Shown one piece after another: positions 28,101 through 39,878 of a DNA stretch of 64,000 bases (within the stretch, counting starts at the first letter, position 1; every line of letters begins with the position of its first letter). The DNA is from Volvox africanus (lineage: Eukaryota > Chlorophyta > Chlorophyceae > Chlamydomonadales > Volvocaceae), in the NCBI GenBank assembly GCA_030268105.1, contig BSDZ01000117.1, forward strand, positions 434,001 through 498,000. The letters are read 5' to 3'. The position numbers were made by a program, and so were the translations under genes. Below the pieces are notes generated by a model. That model searched no databases. It worked only from the letters and a program-made list of their open reading frames with translations, and was not told the DNA's origin.

Positions 28101-31100
28101 AAGCTGCATTGCGTGTGGCCAAGCTGCTATACGAGTACAAATTACGAATTGCAGGCTGTTTGTATGGGAGCAGGTAAATACTGAACGGGCTACTGAGCGC
28201 CTTCATCCCTGGCCGCTTGCCGGGCACTGGCCCTGCTACGCAACTGCAGCCAACACGCCCATGCGTCCCCTACCCCCATACATGGCAGTATGAGCTTTTC
28301 GGTCCCCTGAAACGGTTCATCGCGCACCCGGAGGGGCCTGGGACGGATCGGTAGCCACCGCAAAACCTGCCAGCACGTCCAAAGATGACACGGCGTCCAC
28401 AAGCTGTACAAATTCGCCGTACGACGCTGTGAAGGCATACGCCACCTCAGCCAGCGCAGCGCAGCACTGCTCCCCCAATCGTTGCCGGGCTCTCGCCAGT
28501 TCGTGACCCAGGGGCACCAGGGAGGGACTAACGGCAGTGACGGTGTCGGGCAATGCCGTGGGCGGTGGAGAGACCGGAACGTGGCCCTGCACGGCCCAAA
28601 GAGCACGTGAGGGGGACCTTGATGTGCAGCGCACGAGCAGAAGGTCCACACCAAGGTAGAGCCATCAACCCCGGCACAGCCAATTAAGCACTAGGTATCC
28701 CCGATTGCGCCCAATCCCAGGTACACGGCCCTCCACCTCCACCCACCAGACTCCGAAGCCAGGGGACAAGCTTCTGCGGCCACGTTAATGCTGCCCCTTC
28801 ATGGTCCACCACCACCGCTCCGGAAGCTACCAGCTGGGGGGGTGCACCTGCGGCCATCAGGCGCTCCATTTCCTCCCGTAGCTGCTTGTCCCATTTTCCC
28901 TGCAATCGCCGCAGTTCTGAACCCGCGTCGTCGTACCCCGCGTGCACACCTTGACAGGGCAATGTAGATGGAGGGTCATGTTAGGACGCAGCCGGTAGCC
29001 AGTACGGATCACCCTTGCCACTATGCGAGGAGCCCAGGTGGAGCAAGGAGAATGCGGCCGTGTGCCGCGATTGTTCTGCTACGTCTGTTCCACCCACACG
29101 TTCCACGTATGAAGATGCCTATCGCAACACCGAATTTGTTTTCTCGAACCGCACTATGTCGGACTGGTCGCTAAGTCAAATATCATAAGATGCGGGATGC
29201 CACCGGCTCTCATCGAGCTCCCGCCGAACAGCCGGCCAGGAGTTCCAGGAAGAAAGTGCCACCAGCAGCGCAACTCTACCGTTGCCCACTCGGCAGTGTG
29301 TGTGTCTAGTCGGCCTCCCCCCCCCCGGGTGATTAAAGCGGGTGATTGGATGGGTGGATGATCGAGATGCAGGGCCAAGGTGACATGCGCATGTGTTCTC
29401 CATTTGCACATGATGGCCCAACCAGTGTCCCTGCTGGGCACCAGAGATACGAACATGGTCCATGCATAATGTTCCCCCAGGCAGGCAGTGAGACCCTCTG
29501 CGCTGTGCACCCCTTACGTACCCGGTGGCGGCCGCAGCTCCTGGTCCGGATCAGCACCCTGCGGGTCCTCCAATGCCGGGCTGCCAAACCAGGAGTCCAG
29601 CAGCCGGAGCGCCGGAATGGACTTGGCAGCGGCGACCACCGCACGTCGGATGGCCGGCAGGCTGGCGGTGGGGGCCTCCCACTCCGCCTGTGCGGCGAAA
29701 GAGAGTGCGAGAGACATGAAGGAAAACTTCAGCAGCGACCAGGACCGTCTTAGTGAATACTAGCAGAGTGTTGAAACGTCACATGAAATTGGTGTAACGG
29801 TCAAGTAGCCGCGCCTTACAAGGTGCTAAAAGGCATCGAAGCTCCGCATCATGGTGCTTCACTGCGGTCTCCTGCGAGCGCAGATGGGTTGGGACACAAT
29901 TAACACCAACTCATACGTACATCTATATTAATACAGCATCGCCCTTAACCTCAGAATTTCACATACCACCTACGGATCCCACCCAGGTGGTGACGGCAAC
30001 CTCCCGACCTTTTCTGATGCAGGTTGTGCTTCAACGCCCCCAGGAGAAAGCTCACGTACGCACCTGAAGGTGCTTCCTCAGATCTCCTACTGCCCTGCAC
30101 GCCCCAATTAGGCCTACCACCAGCTGCTGGGCAGCCAGGCAACGGCTGCGCGTGGTGGAAATCGCCCACCGTGCATCGCAAGGATCATCCACATCGCCGT
30201 CGTCACCACCCATAGCGCTACACCCACCCACACCGGGTTCTGCCCGTTTAGCTGCAGATGTAAAACCTACCTGCAATTAGAAGCAAGTGCCAACGTTTAC
30301 GGGCTCATGGCGGAAAAGGAAGGGAATTTTGCTCAAGCAAAAGCCGGCGAGGGACGACAGAGTCTCGTTCCCGCCCACCAGCAGCAATGCTGATAGGACT
30401 GACACGCTGACGTAGTGGGCCTTGTAGACTTCATCATGAAGGCCATCCCCTAGTAATGCTTCCAGCCGGTGTTAGAATTGGGACGTGACATCACTTACAG
30501 ACGCGAAAAATTGCGCCGTGCGGGGCAGGAGCTTGTCGCAGTCGGGTAGATCCGCCAGCGCCATTTGAAAGGCTTCCCGCGCGTTGGGACAGTGCATGAA
30601 CGCCTCCACAACCGCCAGACGCTCCTCAATGTCGGCCGTGAGACACAGCGGCCTACAGGCAGGCGAACGGCAGCGCGCAGATCGAATGGGGGAGGGGCGA
30701 AAAGGAACACGACTACAGGATAAGTCGCCAGGAGCAAACTGGGTATGTAAAACACAGGGTACAAGACGGCGTATGAAGTCATACAGCCGATATACCGCCG
30801 ACAGGCGATCAAGCGGCACCTAAAGCCGAGTGGCATGTGGCCGTGGCTGCCCATCTTGTGCGTGTCTGTGTGCCGATGTGCGCGTATGTGTGCCTTATTG
30901 TACGAACTGTTAGGTATGGCCAACCAAATCCAGTTTGGAAGCTGAGAGAGGCGGATGGTAGCCGGGAAGGAGCAAACGTTATTAAACGTTATTATACGTT
31001 ATACGTTATTCGGCATGGGAGACCGGATGAGGGTGCCCCGAAATACCGGGGAAGGTAGGGACTGGCAGGTTAGTGGCCACGGGTGATGTAACCCCCTATC

Positions 31101-34100
31101 CCACACACAACTTTTGAGGTTATCGCGACTTGAAGGCAGGAGCCTCGCATAGAGCACCCCGGCGTAAGCGGCAGAGCGCCAGATGCCAGGAATCCCCTTC
31201 ACCTTCTCCGCCACTCCCCAGTTGCTGCAAGTATATCCCGTGTTCACTGCAATGGTCCACCTCTTCACCTGCACATCCATGTCCTCACTCGGCGGCGGCC
31301 CGATAGTGAGGCAGTGCGGTCTAGCAACTGCAGCAGGGAGCCCTCCACTCCCCCAAGCGAGCCCTCCACAACCTCCAGCGTCAGCAGCGCCCTGTCGTCC
31401 AGAAGCAAATATCGATTGTCTGGTGCATGGAAAAGGATGTAGGGAGGGGTTGCTTATGCGGGCAGGGAAGAGAGGCAGAGTTTGCAAGGAAGGCGCACGC
31501 GGGGGAAGGAATATGCAGGCAGGGATAGAAATGGCTTTGAAACAGTATGAAGTAATATGCAATAATGCTCGAGGGAAGAAATGTGCAGGAAATGGCGAAC
31601 CGGAGTGGCTGCCAGGTGCTAACACGCAGAAACCCACCGTCCATGTCACACGAGTAGTAACAGCGCAGCCCGCACAAAAACACACAGACTTCCGGACATG
31701 GTGCAGCGGAAACGGTTCCGAAAGAAATACTCCCAGTGCAATAACGGTCCCTTGGGTGATTCGCATGGGGCCAGTTCGCGTATAGCTCCGTGTGATCGAG
31801 ACACATGTAGATGAGCGCCAGACGTCAGTCACAACGCTGACCGCTAGCATTACCATACCGGGGAGGGTTGCCGCAGGCCAAATCTGGCTAGATTGATCGG
31901 ATGAATTCGCTTACCTAATTAGAGCACAGCTTTGGCCTCTCACTGCTTGGCACCTTACGTCCTTAATGAAAACCAGACCCGCAATCCTCACCTGCCGCTC
32001 CTGCTGCTCCGTTCAGGCCCAGCCCCACTCCAAGCTGCAACGATTCTACCCGGGCTCCTCCTGCCGAGGCTACCTCTCGCAGCACGAAGCAGCGCCGCAA
32101 GTGCGCCAATGCCACGGCCACCGCCTGCAGCACCACCGCCTGCCTGCCCGCTGTGCCCAGCAATGCAGGCCCGAGGTCGCTCCTTCCGAAGCCAGCGTGG
32201 GTCAGCGGCCCACCCCTGTTGTCAGCGTCATTTCCGCCGCTGCTCCTTCCGGCGCCAGAGCGGCCTGAGGGCCCCTCCTTCACTGCCGCCAAGACCTGCA
32301 TAATAAAAGCGGCGACATCATGCGCGGCACCGTACTCGTTGTGCTCCAAGGGCAGGCCTTGGGGAACGGCAGCGTGACTGAATACGTTGAAGGCCGGCAG
32401 CCTTTGCCCTGCTGCTCCATCCCGGCTGTTTCCGGTGAGCGGCACATACTTTATGGGTGCGGCTGCAGCGGAGGCCGCTGCCGCGCCTTCCCCACCCAGG
32501 AAGCCCGCGAAGCGAGTGATGGCTGCGATGGTGATGGGTGACAGGCTTCCCTTGGCCGTCACCACCTCGTTGGGCTTGTACCTGCGTTGTGGTAATTAAT
32601 TTTGGCAGCGTCGGGTGAGTCCTTCTGAGACTGGAGGGCCAGCGACTGGGGGGCCACTGACAATCAAGTGAAAGTGCAATTCTGTATTTTATAATACCGG
32701 TACACAAATAAATCCATGCATATTTTAAAACCGAAATGTTACGTGCTGAAGTGTATTAGCTGACTTGTTATGGTACATATGGATATTCGAGATCCAATCC
32801 AACGTGGCTTTTGTGGTGGATGTGCATTACCCTGATCACAACCGTGAGGTGCACTTGTGCAGAGCAGCAATGGGTATTGCAGATAGCGTGTTATGAACGA
32901 AACTACTCCATTAGCACTGCGTGTATACAACCCCTTCGAAACCCCAAAACTACGTGCCGCTGCGAATAAAACCGCATCTTTCAGTCTCCATCCTGGCACA
33001 TGCGGTTTCCTGCAGACATTAGACTCTTCCGCTTTGCCATCGTCAGTATTCCATCCGAAGAACACCTGCCATAATGGTGTATTTCTCTAGTGCTCTGCTT
33101 GTTGGTCTTCAATTACCCTTATACTAAATAGCGCGAATGTTCTTTCGAAAGATGTAAGTCCATCTGAGCACCTCTCTAATGGCTCCTGTTTTACCTGAGC
33201 AGCAGAGTTGCAAGCTCAGTGCGGCTGGGTGTATCTAGCAGATGTCCCACCGCCCAGCTGCCCAGCGAGCAATTCACCACACAGGCGCCCATTTCGCCCC
33301 CAGGAGCCTCCACCAGGGACAAAATGGCGCGGCTGTCAAGGGACGAATTGTCCTGGATGACCAGCGTGGACATGGAAGGGTTTCCAGGTTTGTAAAATAC
33401 CAATCCATCGAAAATGGCCACGCACACCGAGCAAATGCGAGTAAAACAACGAGTACAGTCCTTAGCCCGGGTAGCCAAGGGAGCGAGCTCTTCTGCACTG
33501 TAACTTTGCCTATCCTCTGCGGCATGTCATTCTGTACTCATTCAGAGGGTCGATCCCTTCCCTGCATGTCAGCATGTAAGGCTTACCTGGAAATAAGAAT
33601 CCACTGCTGTCCCGGGCGTATAGATGCGCACAAGCATTCGCTTCACCAAGCTCCCGGGTGTCTTGCGCCCGTGCCCACGCCCCGCCCCAGACCCACCGCC
33701 CTCCGGCCCAACGCCGTCATGCACCTCCTCCACGCGGCCGACGGAGTAGCCCAGCGCCAGTACCTTGGTGGCCCAGGCGGGAAAGGCATCCCGGGTGCAC
33801 CCGACCTGCGGACGCAATGAAGTATCGGGCGGCGACACAAGGACGGAGCGGCAGAGATGGTACAGCGCGGAACCGACGCTGGAACTGAGCGGCATAATTG
33901 ACGGCTAACATGCTGACTGGGCAACGTTTGGTTACATAAGTCCCCCGGCACACGGGTTTATCATTCGGACCGTCGCTTACTTGTAAACTCCACAGTTAAG
34001 CCTAGATGCAAGTCGCACGATTTCCATTGCTCAATTTGGTCCGCTAATGCGATGGCGATGAAGCCCCAGTCACCATCGGCAATAAGGAGGTATGGTGCTA

Positions 34101-37100
34101 ATGCGATCTCACTAACCTTCCACATGTTCGCCTCTCGACGGCCCGACAGGTTGAGGCCCACTCGCAGCCCCACGTCCGCGTCCACGTCGAACAAATTGTA
34201 GAAGGAGCCGTGGTGCACAAACTGAAGGGTGTAACAACACATATGTCGAGAGTCCGGGTGATGTTGGGCTGTGTGGCGTGGACGAGGGATGATATGTGGG
34301 AGGGGTATCACCGAGACCCAGTGGTGAGAGATGCCAGTGTAGTGCCGTGAGGGCCGACGTTCCCAGTCCAAATTCCAAGAGTCACGCCAGGCCTGACCCA
34401 ACATAAGTCCAACATGGCTAGCGCCTAGTAAGCATGCTGTCTTTTGTATGTATGTTCAAGAATGAAAATTGATTTTCAGCGATGTGACATCAGCGAAGCA
34501 GCCATCTATTTGAACTCATCAACACCGCACGATGCAGGTAAGGCAAAGGAAGAGCACAGGGTCGAGGCATACGTGTGCGCACAAGCGCAGGGGAAACAAC
34601 GTGCCTTTGCGCACGTATATACGGACGTGAATGGCAGTGCATGCTCCCACCTCACTGACCATGGCTCGACATGGATCAATTCATGCAGTGCGATGGTTGA
34701 CGAGCCTGCCAGCTTGCGTGCAATGCAATGTTGCATTGCAATACTGATGCGTCATATGCGCTGTGGACATCACACAACAGGCAATTCATCTTCAGAATGC
34801 ACCTCCAACACCCAACTCAAGTTCCAGAAACCTTTCAAAATCCCATTTTCGCACAGCTAAGCTCACCCAGCCGCACACTAGACTCCGATGGACACCCAGA
34901 CCTTGTTTCACTGCGCCCCAATTCCTCTCACTATCAGGTGCCACAATGCCCTTCCATGTGCATGCTTACCTCGAACCCTGAAACATGTTCCCAACATCTA
35001 TACAATGACTTAAAACATCTAAAACCGCTATTCCACATAATGAGCGAGATTCAAGGACATTTAGAAGAGATATACCAGACAGAAATTTCTAAAGATTTAA
35101 TTTCAACGATAACTGAGGGGGTTATTGACGAGGTAACGAGATGGCAGAATCGGCCACTTGATAGCGTATACCCAATATTATATCTGGACTGCATCCATGT
35201 AAAATCCCGGGATAATAATATTGTAATCAACAAGGCTGTATACTTGGCAATTGCTGTAAACATAGAGGGTAAAAAGGAGCTGCTTGGTATTTGGATTGGT
35301 AAGAATGAAGGTAGCAAATTCTGGATGCAAATCATTACGGAGCTTAAGAATAGAGGGGTTGAACAAATTTATGTTGCCTGCGTTGATGGATTAAAGGGTT
35401 TTCCTGAAGCAATAGGTAGCATTTTTCCAAATACTATAGTGCAGCTCTGCATAGTCCATATGGTTAGGAATTCTGTGAAATATGTTTCGTATAAGGATTT
35501 AAAAGAAGTCACTAGAGATTTAAAGAAAATTTATGTGGTGCCATACAAGCCACTTCTTCCGCATATCGATTTACGCCAAATGTGTCGGCAGGTTCCAGCT
35601 GCTCGCCTTCCCACTACTCACCAGCACCAGGTCCATGGCCCGGCACTTAATCTGCCAGAATTGACGGCAGAACGGTGTCATGTTTTTGAGAGCATCCTGG
35701 GGCACAAAAAGTGTACTGGGATCGTAGCCCGGGTGACCTGGAAATGTATGTGTGACGGGGCCAGAGTTGGGAGGCAGGGCAATGGGTCCGGTCATAGAGC
35801 CTGGCCACGGGTGCAGGGTGCTGCACTGTTACTAGCTGTGCATTTCTTGCCACAATAACACCAGTGCATGAGCATGTAGTAGACTATTTTCATGTGGCCA
35901 CGACAGCTCCCTACTTCAGCAGACAACAACTGCCGTATCCTGCACCTCAATATGCATATATATGTTATATATAACATTACAGGGTGCGCATGAGATACAT
36001 ATGAGCTCTACCTGGTGGCCTATTCGCCCCATCACGTCGCTGATCTGCAAGCCATGGCCAGCGCTTTTCCCCAGAGCCGCCCACTCCCGAATCGTCTGAT
36101 TCAAGCAATTTCATCGCAGCTGCCGAAGACCTTCTATGCTTTGGGTGGGTCAGCAAGCCAGCTGATTGTCCAGGGGTCGTCGTCGGCATCATAGATGCAG
36201 TTCCTTTAGTCATTGATGCCAAGACTCTGCCTTGCTGATGGCCGATTACTGGCACAGAGGGGACTTGAGCGGCGCTCCTTACCCCATCGGATATGCATGA
36301 CGGTATGCCCCACGTGCTTGGGGTGTTGGACCCAAGATCCTGCGCAAGATGCTGTTGCTGTGGAGGCTGCTGCTGGTTTGGAGGCACTTGCAGTGTGGGC
36401 AAATGGGTTTCAAGATGTCCAAACACTTGCTGCTGCTGCTGTTTTTGTTGGTCCTGCTGCTGTTGATCCTGCTGTTGTGTATACATGGCCTTCTTACGCG
36501 TCAGGATTAAGTGCTGCATAACGGTTAGGTCCAAACCTTCTGCCTCTGCACCTGTTGTCTGCAGCGAGCATGGCTGCTTAGGGTCGTTACCTGCCTCACT
36601 GCCCGGTCGCGACCTTTCGCCATCACCCCACATGCTACCTGAATCTCGCCCCCGTACTCCATCCTGCTGGCCACCAACCCTGCGGCTTCGGGCAAGGTCT
36701 GCGGGAATCGATTTCACCCTGTACCGTCGTGCAAGTGGCTGGTCCATTTGCTCTTCATCCCACTGTGGGACAGCTTCATTTCCTTGGGGCACTCCCAAAG
36801 AAGGCCTGCAGGGATCCCCACCTTTTGGGAAACTTAATGACGGCTGTAGTTCCTGCCGCTGCATTGCCGGCGCAACTCGCTCGAACAACGGAACAGGGGC
36901 AGGAGCTCCAATTGCCGTGACTTTAGAAGTCTCTCCGATGCGAATACCAGTTTTCATATCAGCATCGTGTTGAGGCAGGACAGGGCCTTCCAGCTGGCCG
37001 TGTTGCTCAGGTGGCGGTGTCGTCCCGGGCAGATGCGCACAAACAGCAACCGGTGACTCCACGGCGATACGAGTGCGGCAAAGCATCCCACCGCCGTCCA

Positions 37101-37338
37101 GACCATTAATCCATGCTTCGTTGCGTGCAATTGCCGTGGTGCATTGGCCTTCGCCTGAGGAATCAACCGGTCCTCGCTGCAGCGTATCACAGCCAGCACG
37201 TCCATTTCCATCAGTAAGTCCTGCACTACCGAAATCTATAACCGATGACGGAAGCTGCATTAATATCCGACCGAAGGCATCTAGCTCCCACAAAGGTGGT
37301 GCTGCAAAAACACTGTTGAGCCAATTGATGCCATCCAT
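25153..37338 (-). CDS. MSH6: MSH6-type DNA mismatch-repair ATPase
   Basis: Eighteen phase-matched exons: 36012-37338, 35622-35737, 34117-34221, 33587-33805, 33195-33352, 31992-32581, 31269-31419, 30499-30652, 30064-30270, 29522-29687, 28747-28949, 28328-28586, 27730-27897, 27252-27470 (acceptor choice uncertain by 9 nt), 26908-26948, 26379-26530, 25802-26042, 25153-25467; about 1596 aa. Exon 1 is a Gln-rich, poorly conserved tail. Then come [20 protein letters not shown] (pre-MutS I), the mismatch-binding region [11 protein letters not shown], the connector, the lever region ([13 protein letters not shown]) and the ATPase: Walker [11 protein letters not shown] (near 1304), GESTFQVEM, Walker B LDELGRGT (near 1383) and ATHYH. 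With MSH2 it would recognise mismatches and small loops in the nucleus. Odd points: the usual Phe-x-Glu of the mismatch wedge reads F-Y-N, intron 2 carries a bacterial transposase piece, and one intron starts with GC. Plant MSH7 is the main alternative. Confidence 0.9.
34222..35621 (-). other. MSH6 intron 2, enlarged by foreign DNA
   Basis: Donor GTGAGT follows MDLVL of exon 2 and the acceptor TTCAG precedes FVHHGS of exon 3; the joined protein aligns without gap to the family, so the 1400-nt intron is well defined. Several other introns of this gene are only about 100-400 nt. The extra length includes the IS256-family fragment at about 35040-35538, ending roughly 80 nt from the donor site. 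Confidence 0.85.
35040..35538 (+). mobile_element. Internal fragment of a bacterial IS256-family (mutator-type) transposase
   Basis: An uninterrupted frame of about 166 codons reads like the middle of IS256-family transposases: [30 protein letters not shown] with the first catalytic Asp, [48 protein letters not shown] with the second catalytic Asp, and [12 protein letters not shown]. Similarity stops abruptly on both sides. The N-terminal DNA-binding part and the C-terminal region with the third catalytic residue (Glu) are missing, so it cannot transpose. Codons are AT-rich (AAT, ATT, AAA, TTA, AGA), unlike the GC-rich exons around it. It lies antisense inside MSH6 intron 2. The frame runs on into unrelated algal sequence, including antisense of exon 2, which inflates its apparent length. 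A eukaryotic MULE is less likely because the match to the bacterial pattern is so close. Confidence 0.88.
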
Positions 37339-38290
37339 ATTTCTTCTGACGCACTAAATTATATGTAATCACCCTGAATCCTATCGATTATTATTAAGCC
37401 TTGCTCAGGTCATGAAAGCGTGATTCTAGCAAGGCTCCCGCCAAAATGTAACAATTGCAAGCTATGACACTGTGATACAACATGCAGCATGCAATAATAA
37501 AACACAGTACAACACTGATGTTATGTCCGTGGTTGGGATGTTGGAAAGTAACCACCCTTTTCAGCGCAACCCACGAGAATAGCCCTCTCCCTCCCCAGGA
37601 ACGTTTGGCCCCGGGCACCGGATCCAAGCAACCGACTTTGAAGAGGCCACTTTAGCAAACGCTATTACCGTCGAGATTTAACGATTGTGATAAAAAGTCT
37701 AAACATAGGGAAAATATTGTTTGGCTAAATCGCGTCGCCGGACAAAGTACGTAATTTGCATTACATCACCTAGAATGTAACATTAGATATCCTAATAAGT
37801 GCATTATGCTGACAAGTGATTATGTTATCGATGTTATTCTTGTTTTGGAGCGAAGGTGCGCGTAGAGGCAGGCTTACCTGATACTATTTGTCACGCATAC
37901 AGCAGACGCATATGTGAACAGCTGCAACATTTAATTATTACAATGCCAGCAAGCCCATGAACTCGTAATGTCAGCGCCTAGACGTCAAGTTGTTGTCGAT
38001 GTGCAGCCCCAACTCCTTACAAAAGTTCTGTGAATATTTAACAGGTTTTTACTGTTTAATGAAGGTATAGAAGATTGCCGCAGTATTACCTCGTTTATCA
38101 GATCCCGCAAAAAGCCAAATGTACTCCTAGAGCCCGGCAACACTAAGGCTACAACTAGAGCAATACCACGGTGAAGAATGCAATTTCATCAGGGCCACCG
38201 AGATGTCGTCAAGTATTCGGCGGCAGGCCATGCAAGTTATGGTTATTTTTATTTATTTATTTTTAGCCCAGCAAAAAACATACAACCCTC
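37339..38290. other. Spacer upstream of the MSH6-type gene
   Basis: AT-richer DNA with no long frame. It should include the MSH6 promoter and perhaps an extra 5' exon, since the first recognised exon starts abruptly and shows no PCNA-binding (QxxLxxFF) motif. A short ATTT-rich stretch lies near 38249-38266. Confidence 0.45.
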
Positions 38291-38665
38291 TTAAGTCCCG
38301 CGTGCCTCTCGGACACAAGACTCGCAGAAAAACTTGACAATAAGCCGCTGGCTCTTACATGTGTCTGTCGCCGTAACCATCCATTCGTGCACCTTCTTCT
38401 CCTTGTTGCAACCCGGGCACGGCTTCCTGCCAGCCATGTTCGTGCGCTTTGCCTGTTCGTCGAGCTCGTAGGTCAGGTACACTGCCTCGCGTGTGCTAGG
38501 GTTAAGCAATACACCACGGACGGAACCCACCCACTGCTTTTTGGTTCCTGGAATCGGATACCCCGGCTCACGTAATGCGTCATCCAGGTTCATGCGGGTA
38601 CGATACCTGATGTCGACTATGCAGCTCCTGGATTTGGCCAGCCGAACACCGTATTGCTGCAGCAC
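38291..38665 (-). CDS. C-terminal exon of an unknown protein with a C4 zinc ribbon
   Basis: An open frame of about 124 codons ends at a stop at 38291. It starts without ATG, right after a possible acceptor (tcccaag), so it looks like a last exon of a minus-strand gene. It carries four cysteines as CPGC and CESC about 33 residues apart, a pattern typical of a zinc ribbon, preceded by an alternating stretch containing KQWVGSVRGVLLNPSTREAVYLTYEL that looks like beta structure. I do not recognise the family; a domesticated or decayed transposable-element protein is one possibility. The exons upstream could not be joined with confidence, though an open frame at 38905-39529 on the same strand is a candidate. 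Confidence 0.4.
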   Translation of the reverse strand: MLQQYGVRLAKSRSCIVDIRYRTRMNLDDALREPGYPIPGTKKQWVGSVRGVLLNPSTREAVYLTYELDEQAKRTNMAGRKPCPGCNKEKKVHEWMVTATDTCKSQRLIVKFFCESCVREARGT

Positions 38666-38904
38666 CTTGGGATAAATGGAGCTAACCGGTATAATGGAAA
38701 GGATTGGGATTCCTTCAGCGTGTTTCGATTCAAATCACAAAACGCAACTTTGACTGCTGCCCGACACACTATTGTGAACCTGCCAACTGGTCGGTGGGAT
38801 GCATGTCCAGTACGACAACTGTGCCGGACAAAGCTACGTATGGGCCATACACCGCCCATATATCCGTGGATATGCGTCAAAATTGTGAGATCACTGTCAA
38901 CATG

Positions 38905-39529
38905 TCATCGTGTCCATGTATCCCTTTCATCCCTGGTAACCGTCCCCATTCCGAGGCCCCATCCCCGGTCGTTAGTCAGTCGTGGCCGTGTCCGGCCGCA
39001 CCCACCATTGGGCGACAATGAAGCTACAAGCGAGCGTGCATGGATAATGCCTGCAAGACTTAACAGTACCAATGCAGTGGCCGGACCAGCAGAAATTTCA
39101 TAGCTGCCGCAGTACACAGTGATATGACTTGCGTGAACAGCAGATATACCTCCGCCTCCCAGTGACAGCGGATGGAGCTGAGCATGGCGTGTGAATGGCT
39201 GTAGTATGCTTCCTAATGGCTGAAGGCTGCTGCCACCCGCTGTCCCATATCCTGTCGGCCCATGGCCCATTCTGCCCGCAATTATTGCTGAAAGTCCAGT
39301 AACCGTAGGCACGGCCAGGCCGTGAGCTGACATAGCATACATGTGAGGCAGCAATGGCTGGAATTGTTGGTACTGAGCCTCTTGGCCACTGCTCCCTGCC
39401 AACCCATAGCCAGCCGCCCCATATCCCGCTATGCTGGCAGTGATGGCAGCAATAGGGACTGTAGGCGCCCCGATGTCAGTACTGATAATGACATCACCGG
39501 CACCAACCCGGTAGCTGTGGGGGGGCTGT
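38905..39529 (-). CDS. Possible exon of a Gly/Ala/His-rich protein
   Basis: After an acceptor-like ctatttccag the minus strand stays open for about 208 codons, beginning VTQPPHSYRVGAGDV and continuing with Gly/Ala/Gln-rich sequence of the kind common in algal proteins. No motif is recognised. It may belong to the same gene as the zinc-ribbon exon at 38291-38665, but I found no phase-matched donor/acceptor pair that I trust. A plus-strand frame overlaps it (39343-39810), so coding is not certain. Confidence 0.3.
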
Positions 39530-39878
39530 GTTACCTGGAAATAGACAAATGCGGGCCAGGAGTTAGTACCAGAGTCCTATCAAAGCTAGCCACCAACCAT
39601 GCGTACCTCTTGCCGACGAGTCCTGCCAGCAGATATCCAACAGCATCTCCTTCGTGTCCCTGGTCACCGACCTTTGGACCTGTGGAAGATGCAGCGGCCC
39701 CCTCACTGCACCCGTGCGTGGGACTCCTTTTCATCGCCTGCCTGTTCAGCAGCACGGCGTTCTCTCTTAACTCGACTGTAACACAATGGCGTTGGCAACC
39801 ATTGACGTAATATTTGTAGCTGATGCTGTATCACCTGCTTGGGCTGGAGAACCAAGTTCTTAGCGTTGTGTTGTGCAG

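Noticed and set aside
25153..28586. The mismatch-repair gene as a plastid MutS2 or as MSH2
   Set aside because: The order of conserved segments ([33 protein letters not shown]) is that of MSH6-type proteins; there is no Smr domain and no plastid transit peptide in view.
30300..30440. A protein-like minus-strand frame between MSH6 exons 8 and 9
   Set aside because: Exons 8 and 9 join directly in phase 0 and give the expected family sequence; no acceptor/donor pair fits this piece, so it is intron.
34728..35858. A 376-codon plus-strand frame as a full-length transposase gene
   Set aside because: Only the middle 166 codons are transposase. The left part is ordinary intron sequence and the right part is the reverse strand of MSH6 exon 2. 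The frame is open through these by chance.
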